64,000 bases of DNA from Brasilonema sennae CENA114. Lineage in GTDB: Bacteria; Cyanobacteriota; Cyanobacteriia; Cyanobacteriales; Nostocaceae. The translations under genes and the position numbers were made by a program. The notes under the pieces were generated by a model. That model ran no database searches. It had not been told where the DNA came from and saw nothing but the letters and a program-made list of their open reading frames with translations. The stretch is taken from positions 1,996,654 to 2,060,653 of the forward strand of contig NZ_CP030118.1 of NCBI RefSeq assembly GCF_006968745.1, in the 5' to 3' direction. Below, piece after piece: positions 15,650-26,576 of this stretch (the stretch's first letter is position 1; every line of letters starts with the position of its first letter).

Positions 15650-17024
15650 GTTTTGCTCCCAACTTGAGCATTTGAGCTGTAAGTGCGAGACCTTCTTCAA
15701 AAAGTGCCTCATGACCCCAGCGTTGCACCTGTTGGCTGAGTAAAACTTCTGCTTTTTGCTCGGAAAGTGAAGTCACTTGTCGAAACACACCACTAGCTTG
15801 GGCACCACCTTGTGTTTCCATCCGCATACAACCACCAGTTTCTGAACAGATCAGAGTTCCGCAGTTTGCCTCTGGATTTGTGGAACTAAGCCGCAATGCA
15901 ATCAAATCACCAGGAATGTCACCCGCATCACCAACTGGGACTCCTGCTAACTCTGCTTCTATTTGCCGTTGATTCTGTGCAAGAAACTGAATTTTCGTGA
16001 TGTCGTAATCTCCGCTTTCTTTTTGATAAGAAACAGGATGCCATTCTAGGCGACTTGCTAGCCAACCCAAAAACATCAGTGCTTGTACGGAGTTGCCTTT
16101 TTCATAATCAATGTTAACTCTGTCGATTTCTACTAAGGCAGCACGACGTTGGGGTGGATCGTAAGCTTCGGCTGTTAATTCCTGCCATCCAGAAAGACGA
16201 CGCCAGTTCAAATCAGCGAGTGGAATATCAGATTCTACCAACTGTTGCAAGTTGAGCAAATCAGTTTCTGACTTGTTAAAGTAGCAGGAGTCCACAATCA
16301 CATTGTTACAAACTGCCGATAGTCTCTTGAACAAACCGTTGTTAAGGTCTGGTGTTGCTTTCCACCAGAGAAACTTGGGCAAGCCACCAATTAACAATGC
16401 TTGAATCATCCCACCAACCCGTTCTAAAGCAGCAGCCGTTCCTGTGAAAGTAATGTATTCACAGCAAACGAGTGCACTTGCGGACTGCTTTTGAATTGGG
16501 CAGTAGGCAGAGACTTGAGCCGTTACCCCTACATCTTCGCCACCTATTGGAGACAGGGCAATAATCCGACAGGGGTTACGGATGGCAATTTCATCAGCAA
16601 TTCGAGGGCTACTGGCATCTGGAGCATAAGATCCACCATTAGAACCGTTTTGGACAGTTGCCCCATTACTTTGACGTTTGGAGAGTTCTTGCCGCAAGAC
16701 AGCAAGCGTTTCTTCTGTTGCTATTCCTGTCTCTGTCAAACCATGAGTTTTTTGTACTTCTCGCAACGCTGCTTGTGTTTGGGGACCGAGAATACCATCA
16801 ATAGGACCTTTGTAAAGTCCCAAACCAGCCAATAGATACTGGGTTTCCTCGGGTTCGTAAACAACCAAAGTAAATGTTGTGGCGCGAGTGGCAGCAGGAA
16901 GTGCGCCATCTTCACCTGCAATACCGTAACTTTGCCAAATCTGACTTAGTTCCGCTTCAATATCTGTCAGCGAAACATCCTTGGGAGCTTGAAGTGAAAA
17001 AATTGTAGAAGCTTGGGAAGTCAT
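15645..17024 (-). CDS. opcA: Glucose-6-phosphate dehydrogenase assembly/activator protein
   Basis: OpcA (459 aa) binds and activates Zwf and is needed for full oxidative pentose phosphate flux in cyanobacteria. Residues about 55-112 form a peptidoglycan-binding-1-like module (YLLAGLGLYKGPIDGILGPQ, then TQAALREVQKTHGL). The core OpcA domain follows, with IIALSPIGGEDVGVTAQVSA and GGLPKFLWWKATPDLNNGLF. It starts 94 bp after the zwf stop on the same strand. The C-terminus ends at a tandem repeat. Confidence 0.95.
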   Translation of the reverse strand: MTSQASTIFSLQAPKDVSLTDIEAELSQIWQSYGIAGEDGALPAATRATTFTLVVYEPEETQYLLAGLGLYKGPIDGILGPQTQAALREVQKTHGLTETGIATEETLAVLRQELSKRQSNGATVQNGSNGGSYAPDASSPRIADEIAIRNPCRIIALSPIGGEDVGVTAQVSAYCPIQKQSASALVCCEYITFTGTAAALERVGGMIQALLIGGLPKFLWWKATPDLNNGLFKRLSAVCNNVIVDSCYFNKSETDLLNLQQLVESDIPLADLNWRRLSGWQELTAEAYDPPQRRAALVEIDRVNIDYEKGNSVQALMFLGWLASRLEWHPVSYQKESGDYDITKIQFLAQNQRQIEAELAGVPVGDAGDIPGDLIALRLSSTNPEANCGTLICSETGGCMRMETQGGAQASGVFRQVTSLSEQKAEVLLSQQVQRWGHEALFEEGLALTAQMLKLGAKR

Positions 17025-17118
17025 AACAATTGAAGTATGAAGTATGAAGTTATGAAGTATGAGTTGCAGAAGGATAAAGGAGAAAAAATTTTATTTCTAT
17101 CCTTTACCCTTCATTCTT

Positions 17119-18648
17119 CTATAATCTGCGCCAACGGCGACCATCTTGGTTAATTAACAACTCCGCTTCGGCTGGTTCCCAAGTGCCAGCTTCATATCGG
17201 GGAACGGACGCGGGGTCACTTGGCGTATCCCAAACGGAAAGGATTGGTGTCACCACCCGCCAAGCAGCTTCCACTTCGTCTGCCCGTGTGAATAATGTCT
17301 GGTCGCCCATCATACAATCTAAAAACAGGCGATCATAGGCATCGGAAGTTGCTTGGATACCAAAAGAACCATAAGTAAAGTCCATGTCAACGGAACGGGT
17401 ACGGAATGCCGCTCCTGGCATCTTGACCTCAAAGCGTAGAGAAATTCCTTCGTTAGGCTGAATCCGCATTGCCAAAATGTTACCAGCCATTTGTTGAGCT
17501 GCAGATGGAAACATCCGCGAAGGAACTTCACGGAAGTGTATGGAAATCTCACTGACTTTTTTTGGCATCCGCTTACCAGTACGCAAGTAGAACGGAACTC
17601 CTTGCCAGCGCCAGTTATCAACCAGAAACTTCACCGCCACGTACGTGGGTGTTGTGGAGTTTGCAGCAACTCCGGGTTCTTCATGATAACCAGGCACAGG
17701 TTTACCCTTCATCCACCCAGCATTATACTGACCCCGTACTGCAGAACGGTGGAGATTTTGGACATCAGCTAATCGCGTGGCTTGGAGCACCTTCACTTTT
17801 TCCGTACGGATGCTCTCAGCATCTAGGGAATTGGGAGGTTCGATCGCACTCATGCAAAAAAGTTGCATCAGGTGGTTTTGCAACATATCCCGCAGTGCGC
17901 CGGAGCTTTCATAGTATCCAGCTCTGTCTTCAACTCCCACAGTTTCTGCCACAGTGATCTGAACGTGATCAACAAATTGGCGATTCCATAAGGGTTCAAA
18001 AATCGCATTGGCAAAGCGAAACACCAATAGATTCTGAACTGTTTCTTTCCCGAGGTAGTGGTCAATCCGGTAGACTTGCTGTTCTTTGCAATATTTCTGC
18101 ACCACTCGGTTCAGACTTTGGGCTGATGCCAAGTCGCGACCAAAAGGTTTTTCAATGACTAGACGATGTTTGTCGGGGTCTTCCAGCATCCCCTGTGAGC
18201 CAAGTTGCTTGATTGCTTCTGGAAAGAAATTTGGTGCCACAGACAGGTAGAACATCCGGTTTCCCCGTGTTCCCCTTTTCTCGTCTAACTCACTCAATAA
18301 TTTATTGAGTTTCTGATAAGTTTCTGGCTTATCCATATCACCAGAACTGTAGAACAGACCTTGGGAGAAGTCTTGCCAGAGTTCCTCCGCACCGACACCG
18401 CCATGAGCTTCTTCCATGCCCTTGCGCATTTGTTCGCGGAAGTATTCATGGCTCCAGTCGCGACGTGCTACGCCAACAATGGTGATTTCTGGTGGAATGC
18501 GTCGTTCTTGTCGCAGTTTGTACAGTGCTGGTACGAGTTTGCGCCAAGTCAGGTCACCGGAAGCACCAAAGATAGTTATAATCTGAGGTTCCGGCATCCG
18601 TTGCTGTTGCAGACCAACCCGCAGGGGATTTTCTAGCAGACTGACCAT
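17119..18648 (-). CDS. zwf: Glucose-6-phosphate 1-dehydrogenase
   Basis: Zwf (509 aa) oxidises glucose 6-phosphate with NADP+, the first step of the oxidative pentose phosphate pathway, which supplies reductant in darkness and in heterocysts. Visible landmarks are the nucleotide-binding [31 protein letters not shown] and the substrate-binding signature [15 protein letters not shown]. Length is normal. It lies between tal and opcA, the order expected in heterocystous cyanobacteria. In this group it is known to be under redox and nitrogen control; no operator was identified here. Confidence 0.97.
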   Translation of the reverse strand: MVSLLENPLRVGLQQQRMPEPQIITIFGASGDLTWRKLVPALYKLRQERRIPPEITIVGVARRDWSHEYFREQMRKGMEEAHGGVGAEELWQDFSQGLFYSSGDMDKPETYQKLNKLLSELDEKRGTRGNRMFYLSVAPNFFPEAIKQLGSQGMLEDPDKHRLVIEKPFGRDLASAQSLNRVVQKYCKEQQVYRIDHYLGKETVQNLLVFRFANAIFEPLWNRQFVDHVQITVAETVGVEDRAGYYESSGALRDMLQNHLMQLFCMSAIEPPNSLDAESIRTEKVKVLQATRLADVQNLHRSAVRGQYNAGWMKGKPVPGYHEEPGVAANSTTPTYVAVKFLVDNWRWQGVPFYLRTGKRMPKKVSEISIHFREVPSRMFPSAAQQMAGNILAMRIQPNEGISLRFEVKMPGAAFRTRSVDMDFTYGSFGIQATSDAYDRLFLDCMMGDQTLFTRADEVEAAWRVVTPILSVWDTPSDPASVPRYEAGTWEPAEAELLINQDGRRWRRL

Positions 18649-18921
18649 AACAATTTTGGGGTTTGGATGTAAGATTTGCGATTAGAAATTGGGGAAATTG
18701 TCCCTTTTGGGGATTAGGGACAATAGGAATTGTTAGTCGTTAGTTGTCAACTAGTTATCAGTTATCAAATAATTGATAACCCTTCGGGTTCGCCCTTCGG
18801 GTTCGCAGTCGCCTACGGAGGGAGACCCTCCTGCAGCGCTGTCTCACCAGTTGCCTACGGAGGGAAACCCTCCTGCTGCACTGGTCTCACTGTTCACTGA
18901 TAACTGATAACTGTTAAGTTC
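18649..18921. other. tal-zwf intergenic region filled with short repeats
   Basis: This 273-bp gap contains palindromic and interspersed repeats: inverted GTTATCAGTTATC-type arms at both sides (about 18756-18775 and 18893-18913), CCCTTCGGGTTCG twice, and two GCCTACGGAGGG units. They would form a long hairpin in the RNA between tal and zwf and could affect read-through. Confidence 0.6.
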
Positions 18922-20067
18922 TTACACAGGAGACAACTGTTTAACCTTGCTTTCCAGGGAGTTCATCAGTGATTCAAAGGGCTTGACAAACTTATCGATA
19001 CCTTCAACGAGCAGTTCGTCCATGACTTTGTTGATATCAATGTTGATGTCTGGGTCTTTGAGGCTTTCTATCAGGTTATAAGCTTCTTCTGTGCCTGTTT
19101 CAATGCGGCTGGCGACGTCGCAGTGGTCAGCACAAGCTTCAATTGTGGCAGGTGGCAAGGTGTTGACAGTGTCCGGACCTACGAGTTCATCAACATACAT
19201 CACGTCACTGTAGCTGGGGTCTTTGGTGCTGGTGCTTGCCCACAGGAGGCGCTGTACTTTTGCTCCCTTGGCTGCTAATGCTTTCCAGCTGTCTGTCTGA
19301 ATAATCTTTTTGTATTCTTGGTAAGCAATTTTCGCGTTGGCGATCGCTACTTTTCCTTTGACATCTCTAAGCTTAGCTTCCAGGGCAATATCATCAACGC
19401 CTTTTTTTAATTTTGCGTCAATTTTACCATCAATATTCGAGTCAATCCGGCTGAGGAAGAAGCTTGCCACAGAGGCAATTTTGCTAATATCCTTACCTTC
19501 GGCTGCCCGTTTTTCTAAACCAGTAATGTAAGCCCAAGCTGTTTTGATGTAGCTGTCAACAGAGAACAACAGCGTAATGTTGACATTAATGCCATCAGCG
19601 ATGACTTGTTCAACTGCAGGTAAACCCGCTTTTGTACCAGGAATTTTAATCATGACATTTTCCCGACCAATTTCTTGGTAATAGCGACGGGCTTCTTTGA
19701 TTGTTGCCTGTGTATCATCAGAAATGCTTGGTGGAACTTCGATGCTGACGTAACCATCCAATCCATCGGTTGCATCATAAACCGGGCGTAGGATATCACA
19801 GGCGTTGCGGATATCTGCAAAAACTAGCGATTCGTAAATTTTCTCTGTTGGTAATCCAGCCTTGATTCCTGCTTCTATATCAGCGTCATAAATCGCGTTT
19901 CCGGCGATCGCTTTTTCAAAGATGGCTGGATTGGAGGTAATCCCACAGATGCCTTTGTTTTCAACCTGGTCTTTGAGTTCGCCAGATTGAATAATATCAC
20001 GGCTCAAATTATCCATCCAGATACTTTGACCGTAGTTTTTGATTTCCAGTAATTGATTAGTTGCCAT
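18922..20067 (-). CDS. tal: Transaldolase
   Basis: This 381-aa enzyme moves a dihydroxyacetone unit between sugar phosphates in the pentose phosphate pathway. The sequence fits the longer transaldolase type: GICGITSNPAIFEKAIAG near the N-terminus and the Schiff-base lysine in ENVMIKIPGTKAGLPA, then NVNITLLFSVDSY and LLWASTSTKDPSYSDVMYV. It is second in the fbp-tal-zwf-opcA group, 158 bp from fbp. Confidence 0.96.
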   Translation of the reverse strand: MATNQLLEIKNYGQSIWMDNLSRDIIQSGELKDQVENKGICGITSNPAIFEKAIAGNAIYDADIEAGIKAGLPTEKIYESLVFADIRNACDILRPVYDATDGLDGYVSIEVPPSISDDTQATIKEARRYYQEIGRENVMIKIPGTKAGLPAVEQVIADGINVNITLLFSVDSYIKTAWAYITGLEKRAAEGKDISKIASVASFFLSRIDSNIDGKIDAKLKKGVDDIALEAKLRDVKGKVAIANAKIAYQEYKKIIQTDSWKALAAKGAKVQRLLWASTSTKDPSYSDVMYVDELVGPDTVNTLPPATIEACADHCDVASRIETGTEEAYNLIESLKDPDINIDINKVMDELLVEGIDKFVKPFESLMNSLESKVKQLSPV

Positions 20068-20224
20068 AGCTGTATTTGTTTGACTCCTGCTTCTAATGTA
20101 TCTAAGTGACGTTTGTCAAGTTGTTAGTTGTTAGTCGTTTTACTCACTGATGACGACTAACGACTAATCACTTGGTTATGCCTGAGGTGCCTACTACACC
20201 TTCAACTGCGCTTTCTACGCTCTT

Positions 20225-21274
20225 CTAGTGACCGTTTTGAATGAAAGACTCTACCTTTGCAACATTTTTTGGGCTTCCAATAATTAAAGGTGTGCGCTGG
20301 TGTAGTTTTTTCGCTACTACCTCTAAGATATCCATGTGTCCAGTAGTTGCGCGACCACCTGCTTGCTCAATAACAAAAGCCAAGGGAGCAGATTCATAGA
20401 GTAAGCGCAGTTTACCTTCTGGTTTCGGAAGTGTCCCTGGGTAGAGAAATACACCGCCTTGAAGCAAAATTCTGTGGATATCACTTACCATTGCCCCACT
20501 ATAGCGAGCGGTATAGCCTTCTGTTCTGTGGACATAGCGGACATATTCCCGAATCGACTCATCCCACTGCCAGAAATTGCCCTCGTTTACGCTGTATACA
20601 GGACCGTGTTCAGGAATCCGGATGTTTTCTTCAGTCAGGATAAATTCCCCTAAACTAGGGTCAAGGGTAAACGAATGAACTCCCCTACCAATAGTATAGA
20701 CTAGCATTGTGCTAGGGCCATATAATATGTACCCTGCTGCAAGTTGGTGGCGTCCAGAAGCTAGCAGATCAGCCGCTTCACCATTGAGATCACTTCCTTC
20801 CTGTTGCCGAATTGAGAAAATCGAACCCAAACTGAGATTTGTATCGGTGTTGGATGAGCCATCTATGGGGTCATACAAAAGAGTGTAACGACCTATGGGG
20901 CAGTTTTCTGGAATGTAATAGGGTTTTTCCATTTCCTCAGAAGCGAGGCGACAAACTAAACCGCTTTGCTTGAAAACTGAGATAAACACATCATTGGCAT
21001 AGACATCCATCTTTTTGACGGATTCTCCCTGCACATTGACATCCCCTGTAAATCCGAGAACCCCTTCCATTAAACCTGCATGGCTGAGGCGACGAGCAAT
21101 CAGTTTGCCAGCTAGGGCGATCCGATTCATGAGCGCACTCAGATCCTGTGCTTGAGGTGAGAAGCTCTGAAGTTGCTGCAGAACATGACGGGATAATGTT
21201 GTACAATCCCGATCTAACGCCTTGTCTGCCACAACGTTCGTATTTAACTCCAAAGATTCCGGCGCTCTGGCCAT
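20225..21274 (-). CDS. fbp: Fructose-1,6-bisphosphatase class I
   Basis: This 349-aa enzyme removes the 1-phosphate from fructose 1,6-bisphosphate, which allows carbon to be cycled back to glucose 6-phosphate. The metal site and signature are clear: [30 protein letters not shown] and [20 protein letters not shown]. Cyanobacteria usually also have a bifunctional FBPase/SBPase; the class I enzyme is the one linked to the oxidative pathway. It is the first gene of the minus-strand cluster. Confidence 0.96.
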   Translation of the reverse strand: MARAPESLELNTNVVADKALDRDCTTLSRHVLQQLQSFSPQAQDLSALMNRIALAGKLIARRLSHAGLMEGVLGFTGDVNVQGESVKKMDVYANDVFISVFKQSGLVCRLASEEMEKPYYIPENCPIGRYTLLYDPIDGSSNTDTNLSLGSIFSIRQQEGSDLNGEAADLLASGRHQLAAGYILYGPSTMLVYTIGRGVHSFTLDPSLGEFILTEENIRIPEHGPVYSVNEGNFWQWDESIREYVRYVHRTEGYTARYSGAMVSDIHRILLQGGVFLYPGTLPKPEGKLRLLYESAPLAFVIEQAGGRATTGHMDILEVVAKKLHQRTPLIIGSPKNVAKVESFIQNGH

Positions 21275-21791
21275 TTTTTAACCTCCCTAGAGACTAGGTG
21301 TTTATTGGGTTGATCCCATCCGTTGCAACTTGTGGTTGCTGCCTCTATCTTAGAAAGGTAATTTGACAACTTGAATGTGATTTTAGATAAACTAAAGAAA
21401 TGAATGAAATATGAGTCTATACAACGCTGAGTCATGTGTCTCGAATGATATATTTGAGTAACTCTACTCAGTTTTGCGGAAAATTTAGATACAATATTAG
21501 TTTTTGTGATTGATCGAGGTATGCGCTGACACGCCTGGAATGAAAGAAACACCATCTCCCTTCTTCCCTATTAAGAGTTAAGCGTTCGGGTGTTCCCTGT
21601 TAAGCGTTCCCTGTTTAAGGTTGGAAAAGCCGACTCATCATGACTATGATTTTGGAGTCACAACAAAGTCGGGCATCACTTTTGACTTTAGCGAATTGTT
21701 TAATTTGTTGTTTCTAGATATTTCAGCAATAAATAGCTTGCATAACTAGAAAACAATCTGTTATTATGATTATTCATCGCTCTTGAGACTA
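21275..21791. other. fbp upstream region
   Basis: This 517-bp gap has no convincing gene. It should hold the promoter and leader of the fbp cluster. It contains a short repeat TTAAGCGTTC...GGTGTTCCCT (about 21578-21612) that recurs near 34225-34260 in a different order of its parts. No NtcA-type GTA-N8-TAC site was found. Confidence 0.5.
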
Positions 21792-22067
21792 TTATCTTTT
21801 AACCCAACTACCTCGTCGCTCCTCCTCGCGCGGTTTAGACTTATTAACCCTGAGTTGACGACCCATCCATTCAGCGCCATCTAGTGCTGTAATAGCTGCA
21901 TCCTCTTGGGAGTCTTCGCTCATGTCTACAAACGCAAAACCGCGTAAGCGGCCAGTTTCGCGGTCAGTAGGTAAGACAACTCTTTTGACCTCGCCATATT
22001 CTGCAAATACTACTCTTAAATCTGCTTCTGTGGCGCGGTAGGAGAGATTTCCAACGTAAATAGTCAT
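21792..22067 (-). CDS. RRM-type RNA-binding protein (cyanobacterial Rbp)
   Basis: The protein has 91 aa from MTIYVGNLSY. RNP2 (IYVGNL) and RNP1 (RGFAFVDM) are both present in a single RRM, followed by a short basic tail (REEERRGSWVKR). Related cyanobacterial proteins bind mRNA and are often cold-induced; the short tail without a glycine-rich domain is one of the known forms. A long AT-rich leader (22068-22300) is consistent with post-transcriptional control but shows no named element. ATG 22076 would add three residues. Confidence 0.92.
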   Translation of the reverse strand: MTIYVGNLSYRATEADLRVVFAEYGEVKRVVLPTDRETGRLRGFAFVDMSEDSQEDAAITALDGAEWMGRQLRVNKSKPREEERRGSWVKR

Positions 22068-22463
22068 GTGAATCACGTAAGTCGCAACGAATAGCGAATA
22101 ATTCAGCTTTCAAGCAAGCAAGCAAACAAACAGCCGAAACTGGTTGCCTTTCGCCTGACTCACCAATAGCAAAGATTGCAGGTAAAAAATTCAACGAAGT
22201 TGAACATTATTACGACTTCGCCAGCGGTTGGAGTGAATTTTCGCATACGCTACATATGATAACTGATTTTGTCAATTTTCTCAGTATGAGATTTTACAAT
22301 CGCAGAGCAATTGCAATTAGCTTAACTTATAGGTTATAGTACAATCTATAGTCAATCAAGTTTTGTTTTATTTTTTTACCCGTTTATTGCAAAGATACTA
22401 AGCTTTGCTTAGTATCTTTACTGATTTCGGTGATATCTCCAAAAATCTTGGTATATTTGAACT
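22068..22463. other. rbp leader and hairpin region
   Basis: No gene is seen. The stretch includes a CAAGCAAGCAAGCAAACAAA direct repeat just upstream of rbp (about 22110-22130) and, at 22391-22419, a perfect 12-bp hairpin AAAGATACTAAG/CTTAGTATCTTT with a 5-base loop. The hairpin lies 45 bp downstream of the small minus-strand gene at 22464 and may mark its transcript end. Confidence 0.55.
22391..22419 (-). terminator. Perfect 12-bp hairpin without clear U-tract
   Basis: Arms AAAGATACTAAG and CTTAGTATCTTT flank CTTTG. It is suitable as an RNA 3' end for the gene at 22464-22691, but there is no T-run on the minus strand side, so it may instead be a processing or regulatory structure. Confidence 0.45.
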
Positions 22464-22691
22464 TTATTCAATGCTAATCGACTGAGGGCCACCAGCTTTG
22501 CCGTTCTGTGCTTGAGCAGATTGAGTGGTAAAAGTCGTATAGCTACTTGAGTTGAGTTGCTCACTGAGCCAGCTTTTAACAGGATCGTCAGCAAGGTTGA
22601 GTCGTAGCAAACCGGAAACGAAACCGCCTAGAAAAGAAAGTGGATGGTGGGTGAATTGTTGAAATATTGGTTTCAATTCATCAACGAACAT
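22464..22691 (-). CDS. Small hypothetical protein
   Basis: This 75-aa product starts MFVDELKPIFQQFTHHPLSF, has a Gly-rich hydrophobic stretch (LGGFVSGLLRLNLADDPV), then a Ser/Thr/Gln-rich tail. An AAGGAGAACC ribosome-binding site precedes the ATG, which supports a real gene. The family is not recognised. It could be an amphipathic membrane-associated protein. Confidence 0.65.
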   Translation of the reverse strand: MFVDELKPIFQQFTHHPLSFLGGFVSGLLRLNLADDPVKSWLSEQLNSSSYTTFTTQSAQAQNGKAGGPQSISIE

Positions 22692-22868
22692 GAAGGTTCT
22701 CCTTTAAAAATGACCTTTGTTAAGGCGATCGTAACTCAAGATCTCTTTTAACTTCTAGTTGATCGTTAGCTTCTTCGCCCTAAGCCCCGCACCATAGCCT
22801 AAGGCTTGGTGACGGGATATAAAGCGGTTAAACAAGGGGGAACTTCTAAGAGCAAATTGCCTGATTAT

Positions 22869-25754
22869 TTACATCAAGGTTTGTTCAGGCATCATACACT
22901 TATCAGAGTCGCAACCTGCTGGTCCTGCTTCGATTAAGTCGCCGAAATCATAGCGGCTTAAAACAGCATGAAAGTCTTCTGTTTTGCGGTGCATTTCCAC
23001 TTCTTTCATCAACTGTTCGTACCGTTCTTTTGTTATCGGCTCAAAAGGTAAGCGAGGAAAAGTTTGAAGATCGTCAAACCGTGCCAGAAGTGCAGCACTG
23101 ATGTAGCCTTCATCATTTTTGATGGCTTCGTATATCCGAGTTCCTAAAGTTTCAACCTCATTTTCTCGTAACTCAATGGTGGCAGAGGTGTTATGTGTGA
23201 CATAAAATCTCTGTACCTGCATGTAGAAATCTATTTGGGCGATCGCACTAAATTGACTGATATCTATTTTATCAGCACCTGGTAAATCAGCCCAAGATAC
23301 AGCAACTGGGATTTCGACCAACCATTCGCTAACTCGCGGATCGAAGGGGTCATTCAACAATGTACCGTCGTCATCTTTATCTGATTGGGAGGGTATAATA
23401 CTGTACCCATACTCAAGACAAGCCAACGCTACGGGATCATTTTTGCGACAGGTAATACGACGTATAAATCTTTGTGCTTTGGGGGGATGCCATCCCGGGC
23501 TAGCACCTGTTAACAGAGACTTGGTACCGCTTGGTTGAACTGTGGTGCAGCGGTTTGGACGTTTTAAACCGTGGCGATCGCAGTAATCCCAAACAACACG
23601 ATGTACAGTCTGTTTCCAAAAACTTAAGTATTCCTCCTCTTGACGCTTAAACACCAATCCTTCAGCAGTTGCAGGTCTTCCTTTTTCCCACCAACGTAAC
23701 CAATCAACCCCAAAAGCATGAACAAAGAAATCAAATAACCCAGTAAAAGAAACACCGACAATTGGGTCTAATTTGCGGCTGTACTGGTAACGGGCTTCAA
23801 TAAAATTGTGATGTAGAAGTGCTGCTGCAGAAAGTGCACCAGCGGTGAAAGCTTCTTCCTGTTCTTTGTAGTTATTTGGATCAATTTGGTTGAGGTGAAT
23901 TTCTGAGAGATTGCAATGAAAATTTGAGCCAATAATTTCCAATTTTGTTATCCTAAAGGCTTTTTATCCCTTAGTTCTGGAGGTTTCCCTCATAGCCATT
24001 GCTGGGATACAACTGGTCAATTCCAGTTCAGTTCAGCATAACTTTTCTACCATTTTGTAGCCGGGGACTCGTGGGGGTATTATATTCTCTTCACTTATCA
24101 GTTATCAGTTACAGCCTTCCTAAATAGGATATGAACATCATCCTCTTGTTCTCTTTCTTTTCTTTGCGTCCAAAGACAGCGGGAAGCCACTGAGTCCCAA
24201 GGGGACACGCTGCGCGTTCGCCCTCTGGGCGTGCGCTTGCGCTTACGTGTCTATGCGCCTTTGCGGTTCATTTTTTTGTTCACGACTTATCTAGGATTGC
24301 TGTATCACTGCTTAACTATGTGGTGAAAAGGTTCAACTCCTATGCGTTGCACTACCTTAGACTTTTAAATAATAAGGTTAGCTCAAGATTAGCATACAGT
24401 AATGAATGAGTCATTTCATAGTTAGTTAATAATAGTTTTTCAAAATTTAAATAACAATTAAAAACTCACTTTTTCTGCTTAGCCTTCCTTGAATTTCCCC
24501 GGTTTTTAACGTGAGGCAAAATTATCTACCACACGGATTTAAAGCGTAACGAGCCAAGCGATGCTCTAGTTCACTTTCCGGAATTTGAGGGTAATTCTCT
24601 TGCAACCAATCTTTGGCTTTCCCCAAAGTGTAAGCCTTAAGAAAATCTACTTTGTGTTCGTGATTTTTCAAAAGGTCACAATTAGCTCTAGCGATAGCTT
24701 CACCAGCCCATTGAATTGCACCTTCACCACTGTAATACTGTTTGCGGACAGCATCAATACATTCTTCTAATGTGGGCTTTTGGTGAAAAACTCTTGTATG
24801 GTTTGCCATCCTTAAAGCATCACGCTCTGGATCGATGCGCCAATTACCATTTTCATCCTGCTGCCAAAGATTATCCTTAGCATCTGCAAACAAATTATCC
24901 TCACTTGAGCCTTGACGCATTCCAGCTGAGCGCCTAATATTACCGGCAACAATTGTGACAGCTGCTTCATCAATCAATAAACAGCACTCAACAGAATTTA
25001 ACTGTCGTCCAACAGCTTTATTCAAAATGGATGCACAATGCTCATACAGTTCTGGTAATTTTACAGGATTCGCAACTCCTCCAAAACCCTTGAGTGGCTC
25101 TCCTGCTTGACGTACGTCGCTAATATCAACAATAACTTGAACATCTTGTGAAAATCGTTCATCGGTTGAAAGTTCCAACAAACTTTGATAAGATTGCACC
25201 CAACCTTGACGGCTATCTCCAACATAGATAGTGACAAGATGACTCTCTATTTTGACTTCTGTCTGCTCACGACGCTGACTAGGAGGAGTCGTACCAATTT
25301 CACCTTGCACTTGTACATGAAGGTGATTACGGATAGGGGGCAACTTGTTGATATATTGTGGTTCTAAAACTGCTCCAGTCCCGCAGCCCATCATTGCTAA
25401 ATCCATCATCAACCCGAAAGCACTCCAGTCTTGCAGGTTGGTAGACGTACAGTTATAAGCCCCAGAAAAGTTTTGTTCCTCTTCGATCCAATTTGTGCCG
25501 CCAACCCATAACCAACGTCCGCTGGGTAATGCTTTCAAGTTTCGCTGCATCCGTTGTATGATATCAGCTTCGTGTGGAAGTAATTTACCAAGAGTGATGA
25601 AGCTATCGATAGTGCGATCGCACACCTGATCCCAAGTCTCTCTCACTCCAGCCTCTTGACGACGGCTATAGGTTCTAAAAAACACTGGATTAGCAGCTGG
25701 GGCAGTTTCTGGAAATTTTGCACCTTGGCGTTTCTTTTCAAGTTCACGAACCAT
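22869..25754 (-). CDS. nrdJ: Adenosylcobalamin-dependent ribonucleotide reductase (class II), split by an intron
   Basis: The gene is in two pieces, 25754-24528 and 23939-22869, which together encode 765 residues. NrdJ reduces ribonucleoside triphosphates with a thiyl radical made from adenosylcobalamin. Exon 1 has GRWLWVGGTNWIE, SGAYNCTSTNL (first redox Cys) and ends at ALNPCG. Exon 2 resumes with EIIGSNFHCNLSE, so the active-site motif NPCGE is rebuilt by joining. It also has TVQPSGTKSLLTGASPGWHP and a C-terminal Cys pair (GCDSDKC). Without splicing, exon 1 would end two codons later (CGR stop). Removal of 588 nt from the RNA is therefore needed for a working enzyme. Confidence 0.92.
23940..24527 (-). 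ncRNA. Probable group I intron in nrdJ
   Basis: The 588-nt insert lies between codons for Gly and Glu of NPCGE. The exon ends in U, and an internal guide GCCUCACG pairs with exon CGUGUGGU (7 of 8 pairs, with the expected U-G wobble at the splice site and one U-U mismatch), giving P1. Directly beside it AAUUUU pairs with the first six bases of exon 2 (GAAAUU), giving P10. The intron ends in G, as required. A GGGACUC/GAGUCCC pair (around 24190 and 24066) may be P7. No homing endonuclease is encoded; the middle holds interspersed repeats. No full core was folded. Confidence 0.72.
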
Positions 25755-25982
25755 AGATAATCAAGCCTTGTTGCTCACCGACATAGATTATGACTATACG
25801 CCAAGTGCAATGAGAAGATAAAGATTGAAAAATTGTAAGATTTGCGCTGTGTGCCTGGCTAGACTGATTGCAGTATAATTTTCCTATATCTAAGCTGTCA
25901 CACCTTTGATTTGCACACAGTTCACAGGCAAAATGTTTGCCAGCACCCGACTCTGTTCTTTTTGAATTTTAAATTTTAAATT

Positions 25983-26576
25983 TTGAATTTTGAATTACCT
26001 ATTGCTCCTTGGCGTTCTCCTCTTGGCCGTGCCCTTCATCGTAACCGTAGCCAGCCATACTCCCGCTACTTTCAACTTGCAACAGTCCAAACTGACGGAC
26101 GCCCAGCTAATCGCACTGTTGTGTTTCGCGGCTTTCTAGGCGATACTAATTTGCTAAAAATTATCGTTGACACACGCAGCCAAAAATTCGACCAAATACT
26201 CCATCAACCTTGGGCAGAAATTTGCTGGTACTTTACTATTACTCGCGAACAGTTCCGCATTGCTGGACAATTGTCTCTCATCGACGCCAATCATCCTGAC
26301 TCAGAACTGCAAAAAGCTCGTCAGCAAACGTGGCAAGACCTTTCAGACAATGGTCGTGTACAATTTGCTTGGCCCCATCCTGGAAAACCTAGAGATGATC
26401 AAGAAGCTTTCTCATCTTCTGTTGCTGATCCCGCTCATCCTCCACAAAACTTTTGCTTGTTATTGCTCGATCCCGTGCAAGTGGATCATTTAGAATTGCG
26501 TGGCGATCCCCAAAATCGTTGGTGTTATCTGAGAGATAATTCTCAGAATTGGTCTACAACTGCGATTAATCCGTAA
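25983..26576 (+). CDS. Pyridoxamine-phosphate-oxidase-like FMN-binding protein
   Basis: This 197-aa protein belongs to the split-barrel flavin-binding group known from cyanobacteria. Early residues APWRSPLGRALHRNRSQPYS lead into FQLATVQTDGRPANRTVVFR, the FMN-binding strand, and WYFTITREQFRIAGQLSLI. The true PdxH substrate residues are not evident, so a role in B6 metabolism is not assumed. The apparent start is a TTG within an AT-repeat (AATTTTGAATTTTGAATT), so the first residues are uncertain. Confidence 0.82.
   Translation: MNFELPIAPWRSPLGRALHRNRSQPYSRYFQLATVQTDGRPANRTVVFRGFLGDTNLLKIIVDTRSQKFDQILHQPWAEICWYFTITREQFRIAGQLSLIDANHPDSELQKARQQTWQDLSDNGRVQFAWPHPGKPRDDQEAFSSSVADPAHPPQNFCLLLLDPVQVDHLELRGDPQNRWCYLRDNSQNWSTTAINP

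Noticed and set aside
22692..22868. Cobalamin riboswitch downstream of nrdJ
   Set aside because: The GC-rich hairpin there (AGCCT/AGGCT) lies 3' of nrdJ and has no B12-box; it does not precede a B12-related gene on either strand.
24190..24245. Palindromic GC-rich stretch as a separate hairpin RNA or CRISPR-like repeat
   Set aside because: It is one of the interspersed repeat types of this genome lying within the intron; there are no spaced, equal repeats.
24528..25754. Reading nrdJ as two separate genes or as intein-containing
   Set aside because: The insert has stops in all useful frames and no intein motifs, while P1/P10 pairings and a terminal G fit an RNA intron.
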